Shown: positions 8,086 through 16,804 of the stretch, piece after piece
Layout: each line of letters begins with the position of its first letter
Position numbering within the stretch: position 1 is the first letter of the stretch
Source: Devosia sp.
Lineage (GTDB): Bacteria > Pseudomonadota > Alphaproteobacteria > Rhizobiales > Devosiaceae
Assembly: GCA_015234425.1 (NCBI GenBank)
Contig: JADGNE010000050.1
Coordinates: forward strand, 62,001-126,000
Reading direction: 5' to 3'
Length of the DNA stretch: 64,000 nucleotides
The notes under the pieces: generated by a model
The model's input: the letters and a program-made list of their open reading frames with translations, nothing else
The model's database searches: none
What the model was told of the DNA's origin: nothing
Position numbers and translations under genes: made by a program

Positions 8086-8553
8086 ATGCCGAAAAATGAT
8101 GTCGTCCTCGAACAGGAAGAATCGGAAACCGGCAGCGCCGTCGATGCCCAGCTTGGTTTGGTCGGGTATCGCTTGAGGCGCGCCCAGCTCAGCGTCTTCC
8201 AGCGGTTTTTGGCTGTTTTTGCCGAACTTTCGCTGCGGCCCGCCGAATACTCCACCCTGGTTCTTATCGGCGAGAACCCCGGCCGCAAGCAGACCGAAAT
8301 CGCCTCTGCGCTCGGCGTGAAGCGCGCCAATTTCGTCGCCCTTGTCGATGGCCTGCAGGCCCGCGGCCTGCTTGAACGCGTCCACGTCAAGACGGACCGT
8401 CGTGCCAATGCCCTCCACCTCACATCCGAGGGCGAGCAATTCCTCGCCCGCGCCCGAAAACTCCACGAAGAGCTGGAGCAGGAATTCATCGACCGGTTGG
8501 GGGGCGATGCGAAGCGCGACCAATTGCTCGCTCTCCTCGAGCGCCTGACCTAG
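8086..8553 (+). CDS. MarR family regulator, probably the hydroxycinnamate-responsive repressor
   Basis: A 155-residue winged-helix repressor. ATG at 8086 is preferred over the TTG three bases earlier, since GGAG at 8074 is well spaced. Family features include LRPAEYSTLVLIGENPGRKQ, then TEIASALGVKRANFVALVDG as the recognition helix around residues 65-85. The wing LERVHVKTDRRANALHLT follows. It stands between the TRAP operon and the ferulate side-chain genes. In Agrobacterium a MarR protein (HcaR) represses an equivalent hydroxycinnamate cluster and is released by the CoA thioester. I infer the same role here from context and from shared operators. Confidence 0.85.
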   Translation: MPKNDVVLEQEESETGSAVDAQLGLVGYRLRRAQLSVFQRFLAVFAELSLRPAEYSTLVLIGENPGRKQTEIASALGVKRANFVALVDGLQARGLLERVHVKTDRRANALHLTSEGEQFLARARKLHEELEQEFIDRLGGDAKRDQLLALLERLT

Positions 8554-9320
8554 CGGAACACCGGGACGCGCTTTTCGAGAAACGCGCGCAGTCCCTCCTC
8601 CGCGTCAGGGCCGGTCTGGCTCAAAGCGGCGGTCAGGCTTTCAGCATAAAGACCCGCCTCGGGCGGCATGGCGGAGATCTGGGCGATGGCCTGGATGATC
8701 AGCTGGTTGATCGTCGGCGAGTTGCGCACGATGCGATCGGCCAGCTCGAACGCCTTGTCCAGCGCCTGCCCCTCAGGCACGCAGTGATGCGCGAGGCCCA
8801 GCCGCTCGCCGTCCAGACCGGAATAGCTGCGGCCGGTCAGCATCATCTCCGTCATACGATGCGCACCGATCAGATTAGAAATCCGCACCGAGCCGCCACC
8901 GCCAACAAAAATGCCACGCATTCCCTCCGGCATCTGAAAGCGCACGGTCTCTTCGGCCACCCGCACATGGCAGCTGGCTGCAAACTCGAGCCCGCCGCCC
9001 ATCACCGCGCCGGACATCGCTGCCACCACGGGCCGCGGCGACTGCGAGATCAGAGCCATGACTCGGTGCCAGTTGCGCGAATGGGCCATCACTTCGAGCG
9101 GCTCGCGCGAAACATGCTGGGAGAGATCGAGCCCCGACGAAAAATGCCCGCCCGCCCCGGAAACCACCACCGCACGGGTCTCCTCGCCGACACGCGAAAA
9201 GAAACTGTCGAGGGATGCGATGAGCTCGTCATTGAGCGCATTGCGCTTGTTTGGCCGGTTGAGACAAATGTGGGCGATCGCGCCCTTATGGCTGATCTCG
9301 AGAACATCCGTGTGCGTCAT
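8550..9320 (-). CDS. Enoyl-CoA hydratase/isomerase family protein, probable feruloyl-CoA hydratase
   Basis: A crotonase-fold enzyme of 256 residues. The start at 9320 (MTHTDVLEI) follows AAAGGA. Core motifs are LNRPNKRNALN (about residues 21-31), SGAGGHFSSGLDLSQH (oxyanion loop) and MSGAVMGGGLEFAASCHVRVA. The position is last in a five-gene operon with a CoA ligase, thiolase, dehydrogenase and thioesterase. This suggests hydration of feruloyl-CoA or coumaroyl-CoA to the 3-hydroxy acyl-CoA. Hydratase-lyase enzymes that release vanillin belong to the same superfamily and cannot be excluded by sequence alone, but no vanillin dehydrogenase gene is present nearby. It overlaps the marR stop by 4 bases, convergently. 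Confidence 0.85.
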   Translation of the reverse strand: MTHTDVLEISHKGAIAHICLNRPNKRNALNDELIASLDSFFSRVGEETRAVVVSGAGGHFSSGLDLSQHVSREPLEVMAHSRNWHRVMALISQSPRPVVAAMSGAVMGGGLEFAASCHVRVAEETVRFQMPEGMRGIFVGGGGSVRISNLIGAHRMTEMMLTGRSYSGLDGERLGLAHHCVPEGQALDKAFELADRIVRNSPTINQLIIQAIAQISAMPPEAGLYAESLTAALSQTGPDAEEGLRAFLEKRVPVFR

Positions 9321-9377
9321 GTCTGATCCTTTCACATGACAGAATTAGTGGCGCACAAGGCGCAGATGGGGCCGGTC

Positions 9378-9791
9378 CTATTCGGACAGGCGTTTGCGTA
9401 AATCGTCCGGCAGTGGAGCGGAACGGATCGAGCCGGTCTCGTCCCGCCGGGTCCAGACGCGCTTTTCACACGCCTCGACCCCGACATTGGTTTCGCGCAT
9501 GATGGTGTGGCGCAGCGAAAAGCTCGAGCGCCCAAGCTCGGTAATTTCGCTTCTGATTTCAAGGACATCCCCGAAACTCGCCGGCATGAAGAACTGCGCG
9601 CCCGTATCGACCATCGGGATACCGGCAATGTCATAATGGGCAAGCCACTGCCGCTTGTTCATGCCCAGCGCAGCCGAAAGCAGCGCCCCTGTCGCATTAT
9701 CGAACATGCGGAAATAATTGGGGTAATAGACGATCCCCGCCGGGTCGCAGTCGCCAAACTGGACCGTCACTGAGGTGGTATTGGTGAACAT
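9378..9791 (-). CDS. 4-hydroxybenzoyl-CoA-thioesterase-like hot-dog enzyme
   Basis: An acyl-CoA thioesterase of 137 residues. The N-terminal motif FGDCDPAGIVYYPNYFRMFD (about residues 12-31) carries the catalytic Asp of the Pseudomonas-type 4-hydroxybenzoyl-CoA thioesterase class. Its place between the dehydrogenase and the hydratase suggests it releases free vanillate or 4-hydroxybenzoate from the aroyl-CoA made by the thiolase. Vanillate would then feed VanAB, encoded just upstream. Confidence 0.85.
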   Translation of the reverse strand: MFTNTTSVTVQFGDCDPAGIVYYPNYFRMFDNATGALLSAALGMNKRQWLAHYDIAGIPMVDTGAQFFMPASFGDVLEIRSEITELGRSSFSLRHTIMRETNVGVEACEKRVWTRRDETGSIRSAPLPDDLRKRLSE

Positions 9792-9797
9792 GCCGAT

Positions 9798-10562
9798 CTA
9801 CCTCGCCTGCATACGCAGCGCGCCGTCGAGGCGAACCACTTCGCCGTTGAGATAATTATTGCCCACCATAGCCATCACCAGTTGCGCAAACTCCTCTGGC
9901 CGGCCAAGGCGCGCCGGATTGGGGATATTGGCGGCCAGTCCCGTCTGCACATCTTCGGGCAATTCCGCGAGCAGCGGCGTCAGGAACAGCCCCGGCGCAA
10001 TAGCGAGCACCCTTATGCCAAACCGCGCCAGTTCCCGGGCCGCCGGCATCGTCAGCGCGACAATCCCGCCCTTGGATGCGGCATAGGCGGCCTGCCCAAT
10101 CTGGCCTTCATAGGCGGCTACTGACGCGGTCGAGATGATCACCCCACGCTGTCCTTCGGCATCGGGCTCGGCCTCTGACATCACATGAGCGCAGAGCCGC
10201 ATCATGTTGAAACTGCCCACGAGGTTGACGTTGATCACCTTCTGAAAGCTCGCGAGATCCATCGGCCCATCGCGGCCGACGATACGCGCGGCCCCACCAA
10301 TACCGGCGCAATTGACCAGCACAGACGGCGCCCCGAGCGCGGCCACCGCGTTGCGCACCGCTCCCTCGGCGCTGGCGGCATCAGAAACATCAACGGGAAA
10401 ATACATCCCGCCCAGTTCCGCCGCCACCGCCTCTCCTTTGACCGCGTCGCGGTCAAAAATGGCCACGCGGGCGCCTCCCCCCAGCGTGAGCGCCCGCGCA
10501 GCTTCCGCGCCGAGCCCGGAGGCGGCGCCGGAAACGAATACAGTTTTGCCAGCAATATCCAT
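9798..10562 (-). CDS. SDR family 3-hydroxyacyl-CoA dehydrogenase
   Basis: A short-chain dehydrogenase of 254 residues resembling the HSD17B10-like type. The NAD site is VSGAASGLGAEAARAL (residues 10-25), with NCAGIGG near residue 84. The catalytic Ser-Tyr-Lys lie in STASVAAYEGQIGQAAYAASKGG. It starts within the stop of the thiolase gene (1-base overlap). In this operon it would oxidise the hydroxyphenyl-3-hydroxypropionyl-CoA to the beta-keto thioester. The assignment of substrate is contextual. Confidence 0.87.
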   Translation of the reverse strand: MDIAGKTVFVSGAASGLGAEAARALTLGGGARVAIFDRDAVKGEAVAAELGGMYFPVDVSDAASAEGAVRNAVAALGAPSVLVNCAGIGGAARIVGRDGPMDLASFQKVINVNLVGSFNMMRLCAHVMSEAEPDAEGQRGVIISTASVAAYEGQIGQAAYAASKGGIVALTMPAARELARFGIRVLAIAPGLFLTPLLAELPEDVQTGLAANIPNPARLGRPEEFAQLVMAMVGNNYLNGEVVRLDGALRMQAR

Positions 10563-11803
10563 CAGCTGGCCTCCACATTCTCGATCAGCAGCGCAATGCC
10601 CTGCCCGCCGCCGATACAGGCCGAGGCGATGCCATAGCGCAGCCCTGACCGCTTGAGTTCGAGCGCCAGCGTCAGCGCCAGGCGCACGCCCGTCGCCCCG
10701 AGAGGATGGCCGATGGCAATAGCCCCGCCATTGACATTGAGCCTGTCCCCATCGAGCCCGAGCTCTGCGGCACAGGCCAGAACCTGCGCCCCGAACGCCT
10801 CGTTGATCTCGATCCGATCGATCTGGTCGAGCGTCATTCCTGCCACATCGAGCACCGCCCGAATGGCCGGCGCCGGACCGATCCCCATGAATTGCGGCGG
10901 CACGCCAACGGCGGCGCTGGCGAGTATCCGCGCGAGCGGCGTCTTGCCGTTGCGGCGCGCATAGTCCGAGGACGCAACCAGCACGGCCGCCGCGCCATCG
11001 ACAATCGCCGACGAATTGCCTCCGGTCTGCACCCCGCCGAAAGCCGGGCGAAGTTTCTCGAGCACTGCATAGGGCGATGGCCGGATATGGCTGTCCTCAG
11101 TTACAGAAGTCACGCCGCGCGGCAGCTTGATCCCGCGATCAGCCAGCCCCTCGATAGCGAATGTCTCGGTCGTAACCGGCACGATCTCCTCGGCCAGGAT
11201 ACCGGCCTCCTTGGCCGCCACGGCGCGCTCAAAACTGCGCTCGGCAAAGCGATCGACCGTCTCCCGCGAGATGCCATATTGCTTAGCGAGATTTTCGGCC
11301 GTGTCCCCCATGTTGACGCAGCCCGCCGGGTCATAGAGCGCTTCAAGCAGGAAGTCCTTGAACTCCACCTGCCCCAGGCCGAAACCATTGCGGTGCGAAT
11401 AGGCAGCGATCGGGTTACGGCTCATCGACTCGCAACCCGCCGCCAGCGCCAGATCCACGCGCCCCAGGGCCACCGAATCCGCCGCCTGGGCGATTATTTC
11501 GAGCCCGGTTCCGCAGATCCGTTGCACCAGATGGGCCGGTGCCTCGACAGGCGCTCCGGCATAAAGCCCGATATGGCGCGGCGTCAAATAGGCGTCGAAC
11601 GAGGCCTGCGCCATGGAACCGGCAATGGTGTGCCCGATATCTTCGGCCGCCACGCCCACGCGCTCTATGGCGCCGCGAGCCGCCTTGATCCCCAGATCGA
11701 TCGGCGAAACCGCCGAAAGTGCGCCCCTGTAATCGACGAACGGGGTCCGCGCGCCGCCCAAGAGCCATGCATCGCTAAACTGCATTGCGAGTGGCTTGGC
11801 CAT
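10562..11803 (-). CDS. Thiolase (acetyl-CoA acyltransferase)
   Basis: A 413-residue thiolase. The nucleophilic Cys is in QRICGTGLE (about residue 93), the active-site His in GGAIAIGHPLGATG, and the second Cys in SACIGGGQG near the C-terminus. NEAFGAQ is also conserved. The start at 11803 follows GGAG and lies within the end of the CoA-ligase gene (29-base overlap). Expected reaction here: cleavage of the aryl beta-keto-CoA to acetyl-CoA and vanilloyl-CoA or 4-hydroxybenzoyl-CoA. A general fatty-acid thiolase is less likely given the neighbours. Confidence 0.9.
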   Translation of the reverse strand: MAKPLAMQFSDAWLLGGARTPFVDYRGALSAVSPIDLGIKAARGAIERVGVAAEDIGHTIAGSMAQASFDAYLTPRHIGLYAGAPVEAPAHLVQRICGTGLEIIAQAADSVALGRVDLALAAGCESMSRNPIAAYSHRNGFGLGQVEFKDFLLEALYDPAGCVNMGDTAENLAKQYGISRETVDRFAERSFERAVAAKEAGILAEEIVPVTTETFAIEGLADRGIKLPRGVTSVTEDSHIRPSPYAVLEKLRPAFGGVQTGGNSSAIVDGAAAVLVASSDYARRNGKTPLARILASAAVGVPPQFMGIGPAPAIRAVLDVAGMTLDQIDRIEINEAFGAQVLACAAELGLDGDRLNVNGGAIAIGHPLGATGVRLALTLALELKRSGLRYGIASACIGGGQGIALLIENVEAS

Positions 11804-13664
11804 TCTGTTCTCCGTGGCGAGGCAAAATCATGATTTCGGCATCGGGCGTGACGGCATAGAGCCGCTCGACCACGTGCTTTCTGTGTGTGCGGACAGCGCG
11901 CTGGTTGATCGAACCCTTGTCGGTCACCTCGCCCTTATCCCCGTCCGGCAATGCATCGAGCAGCACGGCGCGGGCGATGTGGTTCGAGCTCCCCGTGGCT
12001 TCGCGCGCCAATGCGCCCAGCGCCTTTTCAAAGTGCGCCCGCACACTGGGGTGTCCGACGATCTCGTCGACGGCGGCAGCATCGTCCAGCCCGGCGAGAC
12101 GGCAGCACGCTTGCATGTCCGGAAAGATCATCGCGCCGATGAAATTGTGGTCGAGCCCGGTGATTACCACGTCGCGGATCAGTGGCGCACAGGACGCAAT
12201 CACCTTGCTGCGCAGCGCCGCGAAATTGACCCAGGTGCCCGTCGAGAGCTTGAAGTCCTCGGTCACCCGGCCGTCGAACACCAGCCCCTTTTCCAGACGC
12301 TCCGGATCGGCAAAGCGAACCGCGTCGCCGATGCAGTAATAACCCTCGTCATCGAATGATTCCGCGGTCTTTTCGGCGTCGCGCCAATATCCCGGTGTCA
12401 CATTCGGACCCTTGAGGCGCAGCTCGAGCTTTTCAGCGTTCGGCACCAGCTTGACGCTCATTCCCGCTGCGGGCAGGCCGATATGCCCGGCCTCTGCAAC
12501 CGGCCAAGTGGTGGTGAAGGCAAAGGGTGCGGTTTCCGTCGAACCGTAACCGGTGATGATCAACACCCGCTCGCCCGTCTCGGCCCGCGCCGCCTCATCC
12601 AGTCCGTCAAAGACGTGCTGGGCCAGCCCGGCCCCTGCATATTGCAGCAGTTTCAGCTTGGCGAAGAGATTGCGGCGCGCCGTTGGATTTTCGGCAAAAG
12701 CGGCCACCAGGAATTCATAGGCCTTGGGCACATTGGTGAAGAAGGTCGGCTGCACCATCGAGAGGTTTTCGAGCGTCCGGCCAAACTTTTGCGGGGTCGG
12801 CTGGCCATCATCTATATAGAAGCTGCCGCCATTATAGATGGTCAGCCCCACATTGTGACTGCCCCCGGCCACGTGATTCCAGGGCATCCAGTCCAATAGG
12901 ACCGGCGGCTCGTCCGCAATAAACGCAAGCGCCTGCCGGATCATCTGCTGGTTACAGGCCATCATCCGATTGGTGGTGATGACGCCCTTCGGCAGCCCGG
13001 TCGAGCCCGATGTGAACAGCACTTTTGCGACCGTGTCAGCGGTGATCGCCGAATGCGCCTTGGCAACGGCATCCGTGACTGCGGTCTGCAGCAGATCCGC
13101 AAAGACGTGGCTCTTCCGTGCCGCCAACGGTCCGGTGCGGACGATGACCGGCACATCTTTGGGCACCACGGCCTCGATAGCGGCCTCAAACCGATCCCCG
13201 GCGCTGGCGTAGATCATGCCCGGTGTGAGCAACCCCACGATATGCCGCAGCTTACCGAAATCGGTCGAGACCAGGGAATAGGCCGGCGAAATGGGCGCAT
13301 AGGGAATCCCGACCCAGATTGCCGCCATGCCGAGAAGAAAGTGCTCGATCTCATTGCCAGAGAGGATCATCAGCGGCCGATCGGGCCCGAGCCCGGCGTC
13401 CAGCAGCGCCTGCGCCAGCGGCGGAATGCGCTCCATGACCTGGGCATAGCTCAGCGAGCGCCAGCCGGCACCCTCCCGGTCCGAGATCAGAATGGCATCG
13501 GGCGTGCGGTCAGCCCAGTGCTCCAGCGCATCGACGATCGAGCGCGGATAAGCGCCCAGCTTCTCGGTCGAGTTGATAAGAATGCTGCCGTCCGGCCGCA
13601 TTTCGGCTGCTGCAGCCATTGCGCCCAGACGCACAGGCCGAATTGGCGCTGCCTTGAAATCCAT
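11775..13664 (-). CDS. fcs: Feruloyl-CoA synthase-type AMP-binding ligase
   Basis: An adenylate-forming CoA ligase of 629 residues. P-loop VLFTSGSTGLPKGVITT lies near residue 215; the A5 motif is ITGYGSTETAPFAF near 388; the downstream YCIGDAVRFADPERLEKGLV and FDGRVTEDFKLSTGTWV (about 470-490) are typical of feruloyl-CoA synthases. GSSNHIARAVLLD and DKGEVTDKGSINQR near the C-terminus also fit that family. It activates ferulate or coumarate with ATP and CoA. It is first in the operon fcs-thiolase-SDR-thioesterase-hydratase. The start follows GAGGGAGGGG. Confidence 0.88.
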   Translation of the reverse strand: MDFKAAPIRPVRLGAMAAAAEMRPDGSILINSTEKLGAYPRSIVDALEHWADRTPDAILISDREGAGWRSLSYAQVMERIPPLAQALLDAGLGPDRPLMILSGNEIEHFLLGMAAIWVGIPYAPISPAYSLVSTDFGKLRHIVGLLTPGMIYASAGDRFEAAIEAVVPKDVPVIVRTGPLAARKSHVFADLLQTAVTDAVAKAHSAITADTVAKVLFTSGSTGLPKGVITTNRMMACNQQMIRQALAFIADEPPVLLDWMPWNHVAGGSHNVGLTIYNGGSFYIDDGQPTPQKFGRTLENLSMVQPTFFTNVPKAYEFLVAAFAENPTARRNLFAKLKLLQYAGAGLAQHVFDGLDEAARAETGERVLIITGYGSTETAPFAFTTTWPVAEAGHIGLPAAGMSVKLVPNAEKLELRLKGPNVTPGYWRDAEKTAESFDDEGYYCIGDAVRFADPERLEKGLVFDGRVTEDFKLSTGTWVNFAALRSKVIASCAPLIRDVVITGLDHNFIGAMIFPDMQACCRLAGLDDAAAVDEIVGHPSVRAHFEKALGALAREATGSSNHIARAVLLDALPDGDKGEVTDKGSINQRAVRTHRKHVVERLYAVTPDAEIMILPRHGEQNGQATRNAV

Positions 13665-13688
13665 GAGTCCCCTCCCTCATGGAATGTT

Positions 13689-13716
13689 GTTATATAGCAT
13701 AACTAATGTGACGCAA
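13689..13716 (-). promoter_or_regulatory. fcs operon promoter with MarR-type operator
   Basis: GTTAT-ATAGC-ATAAC at 13689-13703 repeats the 5-5-5 pattern found before marR. Read on the minus strand, TTGCGT (13711-13716) and TATAAC (13689-13694), 16 bases apart, make a plausible sigma-70 promoter. The operator covers the -10 and part of the spacer, as expected for a repressor. Confidence 0.7.
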
Positions 13717-13769
13717 GGGGGCGCCGACCGCGCCTCCCGTGATTGTGTCAGGGAGGCGCGGCGCGGGTT

Positions 13770-14738
13770 TCAGGTGCGATAGCCCACGTCGATCGTCCCA
13801 CCTCCAGAGGTCAGACGCGACACGCAGGCGCACATCCGGTCGTTCTCTGCCTTTTGCTCGGCGCTGAGGAAGACGTCGCGATGATCGATCGCGCCTTCAC
13901 GCTCAATCACCTTCACCGCGCAGAGCCCGCATTCGCCGCGCTGGCAGTCATAGACCATGTCCACCCCCGCATCGATGAGGGCCTCCAGCAGGGTCTGGTC
14001 CGGCCGCACCGTAACCGACTGGTTTCGATTGAGAATATCGACGCGGAACTCTTCCTCGGCAAAAAGCCCGCTATCGCCGAACACTTCATAGCGAAGCCGG
14101 CTCAGCGGTCGGCCAGAGGCGACCCAGGCATGTTTGGCCGCCTCCAGCATGCCGATAGGCCCGCAGAGATAGCATTCGCCGTCTGCCGGAAGCGCTGCAA
14201 ACTCTCCTGCCAGATCGACATGGTCGCCCTTCGAATTGTCGCGCACAAGGACGCGGTCCCCGAGCAGGTCCTGCAGCTCATCGCGGAATGACATGAGCCC
14301 GGCTTCGCGCGCGCCATAGACCAGGCGCACCGAGGCGCCACGAGCGACCAGGGCCTTCGCCATCCCAAAGATCGGAGTGATGCCAATGCCGCCTGCGAGC
14401 AGCAAATAGTGCGGCGCACGCCAGCTGAGCTCGAAGCGGTTCTCCGGCACGGTCAGCCGCACCAAGTCCCCTTCCCTGAGGGTCCACATAAAGCGCGAGC
14501 CACCCCGGCTCTGCGGATGCAGCTTCACCGCGACGGACAAATGCCCCTTCTCAGCGGGCACCACAGTATAGGTGCGGATCGCCTGCTTGCCACCGATCTC
14601 CACGCGAATGTTCGTATGCGAACCGGGATCGAAACGCGGCACTCCACCGTCCACCGCAAAGGTCAGGCAGAGAACATCGTCCGCAACCTGTCGCAGGCTG
14701 GCGACGCGACCATCGCGCCATTCAAGTCTGTTACGCAT
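13770..14738 (-). CDS. vanB: Vanillate O-demethylase reductase subunit VanB
   Basis: A flavin and [2Fe-2S] reductase of 322 residues that passes electrons from NADH to VanA. The order is an N-terminal flavin-binding barrel (RTYTVVPAEKGHLSVAVK near residue 55), an NAD-binding domain (LLAGGIGITPIFGMAKAL near 112), and a C-terminal plant-type ferredoxin. The ferredoxin has its Cys ligands in DCQRGECGLC near 270 and MCACVS near 305. It lies 4 bases after the GntR gene in the vanA-vanR-vanB operon. Confidence 0.92.
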   Translation of the reverse strand: MRNRLEWRDGRVASLRQVADDVLCLTFAVDGGVPRFDPGSHTNIRVEIGGKQAIRTYTVVPAEKGHLSVAVKLHPQSRGGSRFMWTLREGDLVRLTVPENRFELSWRAPHYLLLAGGIGITPIFGMAKALVARGASVRLVYGAREAGLMSFRDELQDLLGDRVLVRDNSKGDHVDLAGEFAALPADGECYLCGPIGMLEAAKHAWVASGRPLSRLRYEVFGDSGLFAEEEFRVDILNRNQSVTVRPDQTLLEALIDAGVDMVYDCQRGECGLCAVKVIEREGAIDHRDVFLSAEQKAENDRMCACVSRLTSGGGTIDVGYRT

Positions 14739-14742
14739 GGTT

Positions 14743-15477
14743 TTACCCCACCACTAGCGAAAGTGCAGGCACCCGACGGATCAGGCTGCGGTCTTCATCG
14801 AGCACGAACTCAAGGTTTTGGCGGGCGAGACGAGCATGCTCCCGTGCCAGCGCTTCGGCGCGGGCCCCCTCCCGATACTCGACCGCCTGTACCATGGCCT
14901 TGTGCTGGTCCTGCGCCCCGTAAAGCGACCGCCGGAATGCCAGCACGTCAGCCTGTTTGTTGAGAAACGCACTGGGCGACGCAAACGGCAGGCTGGTCAC
15001 ACGTTCGATCTCGCGCTGGATCGTTGAGCTCGCCAGCCCCCAGAGCCGGCTATGAAGCTCGGCGTTGAGAGCCACATAGCGTTCAAAATCCATGTCCTCG
15101 GCGCGAACCCCAAGAGCGTCATCCAGTTCGCCGAGCAACACTTTCAGCGCATCCATCCGGTCAGCACTGACGCCCCGCTCGGCCGCCAATCGCAGGGCCG
15201 TCCCCTCGAGCACGCCGCGCAACTCGATTGCGTCGGTGACATCCTCACGAGTGAAACCGCGCACGGCATAACCGCCGGTCGCGATGGCCTCGACGAGACC
15301 TTCCTGCTCCAGCCGCGCGAGCGCAGCCCGCAGCGGCGTGCGTGAAATTCCCAGCCGCTCGGCCAGCGCGACTTCCGACAGTCGCGCCCGGGCCGGAATC
15401 TCGCCACAGATGATAAGGTCGCGCACGCCCATCAGCGCGCGCTGCGATTGCATCGCACGATCCGAACTGCCGCTCAT
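14743..15477 (-). CDS. vanR: GntR/FCD family regulator, probable VanR
   Basis: A 244-residue regulator. The winged HTH at the N-terminus includes ARLSEVALAERLGISRTPLR (about residues 31-50) and ALARLEQEGLVEAIATGGYAV. The all-helical FCD ligand domain has ELRGVLEGTALRLAAERG near residue 88. It is encoded between vanA and vanB, overlapping vanA by 4 bases (ATGA). In Caulobacter and related bacteria a GntR protein in this position represses vanAB and responds to vanillate. A TGTATACA palindrome over the vanA promoter fits this protein class. Confidence 0.85.
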   Translation of the reverse strand: MSGSSDRAMQSQRALMGVRDLIICGEIPARARLSEVALAERLGISRTPLRAALARLEQEGLVEAIATGGYAVRGFTREDVTDAIELRGVLEGTALRLAAERGVSADRMDALKVLLGELDDALGVRAEDMDFERYVALNAELHSRLWGLASSTIQREIERVTSLPFASPSAFLNKQADVLAFRRSLYGAQDQHKAMVQAVEYREGARAEALAREHARLARQNLEFVLDEDRSLIRRVPALSLVVG

Positions 15478-16520
15478 TCCGCAGCCTGCTGCAGTTCATT
15501 TTCCTCCGCGATCATGCGGTCGATCAGCTTGCGCGCCCACATCGACCCGGCGTCGATATTGAGATTGTAGATGACATGGTCCGGATTGGCGTCGATCGCC
15601 TTCTGCTGGGCTTCAAGGATGATCTCGTCCTCCTTGAAGATCCCCGACACGCCCTCGCGCAGATTGTGGGTCCGCGCCTGCTCGTCGAGCTTGTAATTGC
15701 GCGCAAAGGCCCAGAAGTAGAAGCAGGACTTGTCCGTTTCCGGCGTCATCGTGTTGAGAACGAAGCCGTTCACACCCTGGCTGCGGTCGCCCTCCGGCGC
15801 CCCCGTCCCGGCAGGCGCCACGCCGACGTCGATGGCGATGGTCGACGGCGCCTCAAAATTGATGATCTGCCAGCGATCGACATTGCCCGGCTTGCCCAAC
15901 TGCCCGCGCCAGAACGGCGGCGCATCGATGTCGCGCATCCAGCGCGTGATGGTCGCCGTCTTGTCGGTATGCGTCGCCTCGAATGGCGCTTCTGCAACCG
16001 CGCGATTACCGATCGAGGACCCGTGCACATAGGTCTCGTGGGTCAGATCCATGAGATTGTCGATGACCAGCCGGTAGTCGCATTTGACATGGATGACCTT
16101 GCCATCCGCCGCCCACTCCGGGTCCTGGTTCCAGTGCAGGTCAGGAACCAGCGCCGGGTCGGCAAGCTCCGGATTCCCCATCCACAGCCAGACGAAACGA
16201 TGACGTTCGACCAGGGGATAGGATTTGACACAGGCCGAGGGATTAATCGTGTCTTGCGAGGGCATGTATACACAACGACCCGTGTCGTCGAACTCAAGGC
16301 CATGATAGCCGCAGATGACATTGTCGCCATACAGCTCGCCCATGGACAGCGGCAGCAGGCGATGCCAGCAGGCGTCGGCCAGCGCGACGGCGCTTCCGTC
16401 CTGCTTTCTATAGAGAACAATGGGTTTCCCGCAGATCGTGCGAGCCAGAAGGCTGCGCTTGACCTCCACGTCCCAGGCTGCGGCATACCATGCATTCATC
16501 GGAAATGTTTGTGTTGTCAC
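15474..16520 (-). CDS. vanA: Vanillate O-demethylase oxygenase subunit VanA
   Basis: A Rieske non-heme iron oxygenase of 348 residues that converts vanillate to protocatechuate and formaldehyde. The Rieske ligands are in ADACWHRLLPLSMG and VICGYHGLEFDDTG (about residues 49-80). The mononuclear iron site is in DNLMDLTHETYVH near residue 155. The N-terminus MNAWYAAAWDVEV is typical of VanA. The start is GTG at 16520 with a strong GGAGGGGG site. Protocatechuate ring-cleavage genes are not in the window. Confidence 0.93.
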   Translation of the reverse strand: MTTQTFPMNAWYAAAWDVEVKRSLLARTICGKPIVLYRKQDGSAVALADACWHRLLPLSMGELYGDNVICGYHGLEFDDTGRCVYMPSQDTINPSACVKSYPLVERHRFVWLWMGNPELADPALVPDLHWNQDPEWAADGKVIHVKCDYRLVIDNLMDLTHETYVHGSSIGNRAVAEAPFEATHTDKTATITRWMRDIDAPPFWRGQLGKPGNVDRWQIINFEAPSTIAIDVGVAPAGTGAPEGDRSQGVNGFVLNTMTPETDKSCFYFWAFARNYKLDEQARTHNLREGVSGIFKEDEIILEAQQKAIDANPDHVIYNLNIDAGSMWARKLIDRMIAEENELQQAAE

Positions 16521-16561
16521 GTCGTCCCCCTCCAGAGCTCAACCAGTGCGCGATCCAAAAT

Positions 16562-16589
16562 TGTATACATAACCGCTTGCGCTTGTCAC
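16562..16589 (-). promoter_or_regulatory. vanA promoter with GntR-type operator
   Basis: The palindrome TGTATACA at 16562-16569, within ATTGTATACATAA, lies about 40 bases upstream of the vanA start. On the minus strand a possible -35 GTGACA (16584-16589) and -10 TATACA (16562-16567) are 16 bases apart, so a bound repressor would block the -10. VanR-type GntR proteins recognise similar sequences. Confidence 0.62.
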
Positions 16590-16804
16590 GCCCGTCGGAA
16601 CACGCAAAACACGTCGCACCGGACCTGAAGCTACCTCTTCACAAGGGTCAAAGCCTCGGATGTGAATTCCTGGGACTGTCGGGGCACAGACGTATAAGTC
16701 TAACGGACCGTTGCTTCTCGTGGGCCGCTGCCCTATTGGGCCTAGTGCAGCCAGCGATTTTCCTATTGAAATCAGATGGCACGGCGGAAGTTTTGGAGGG
16801 CAGT

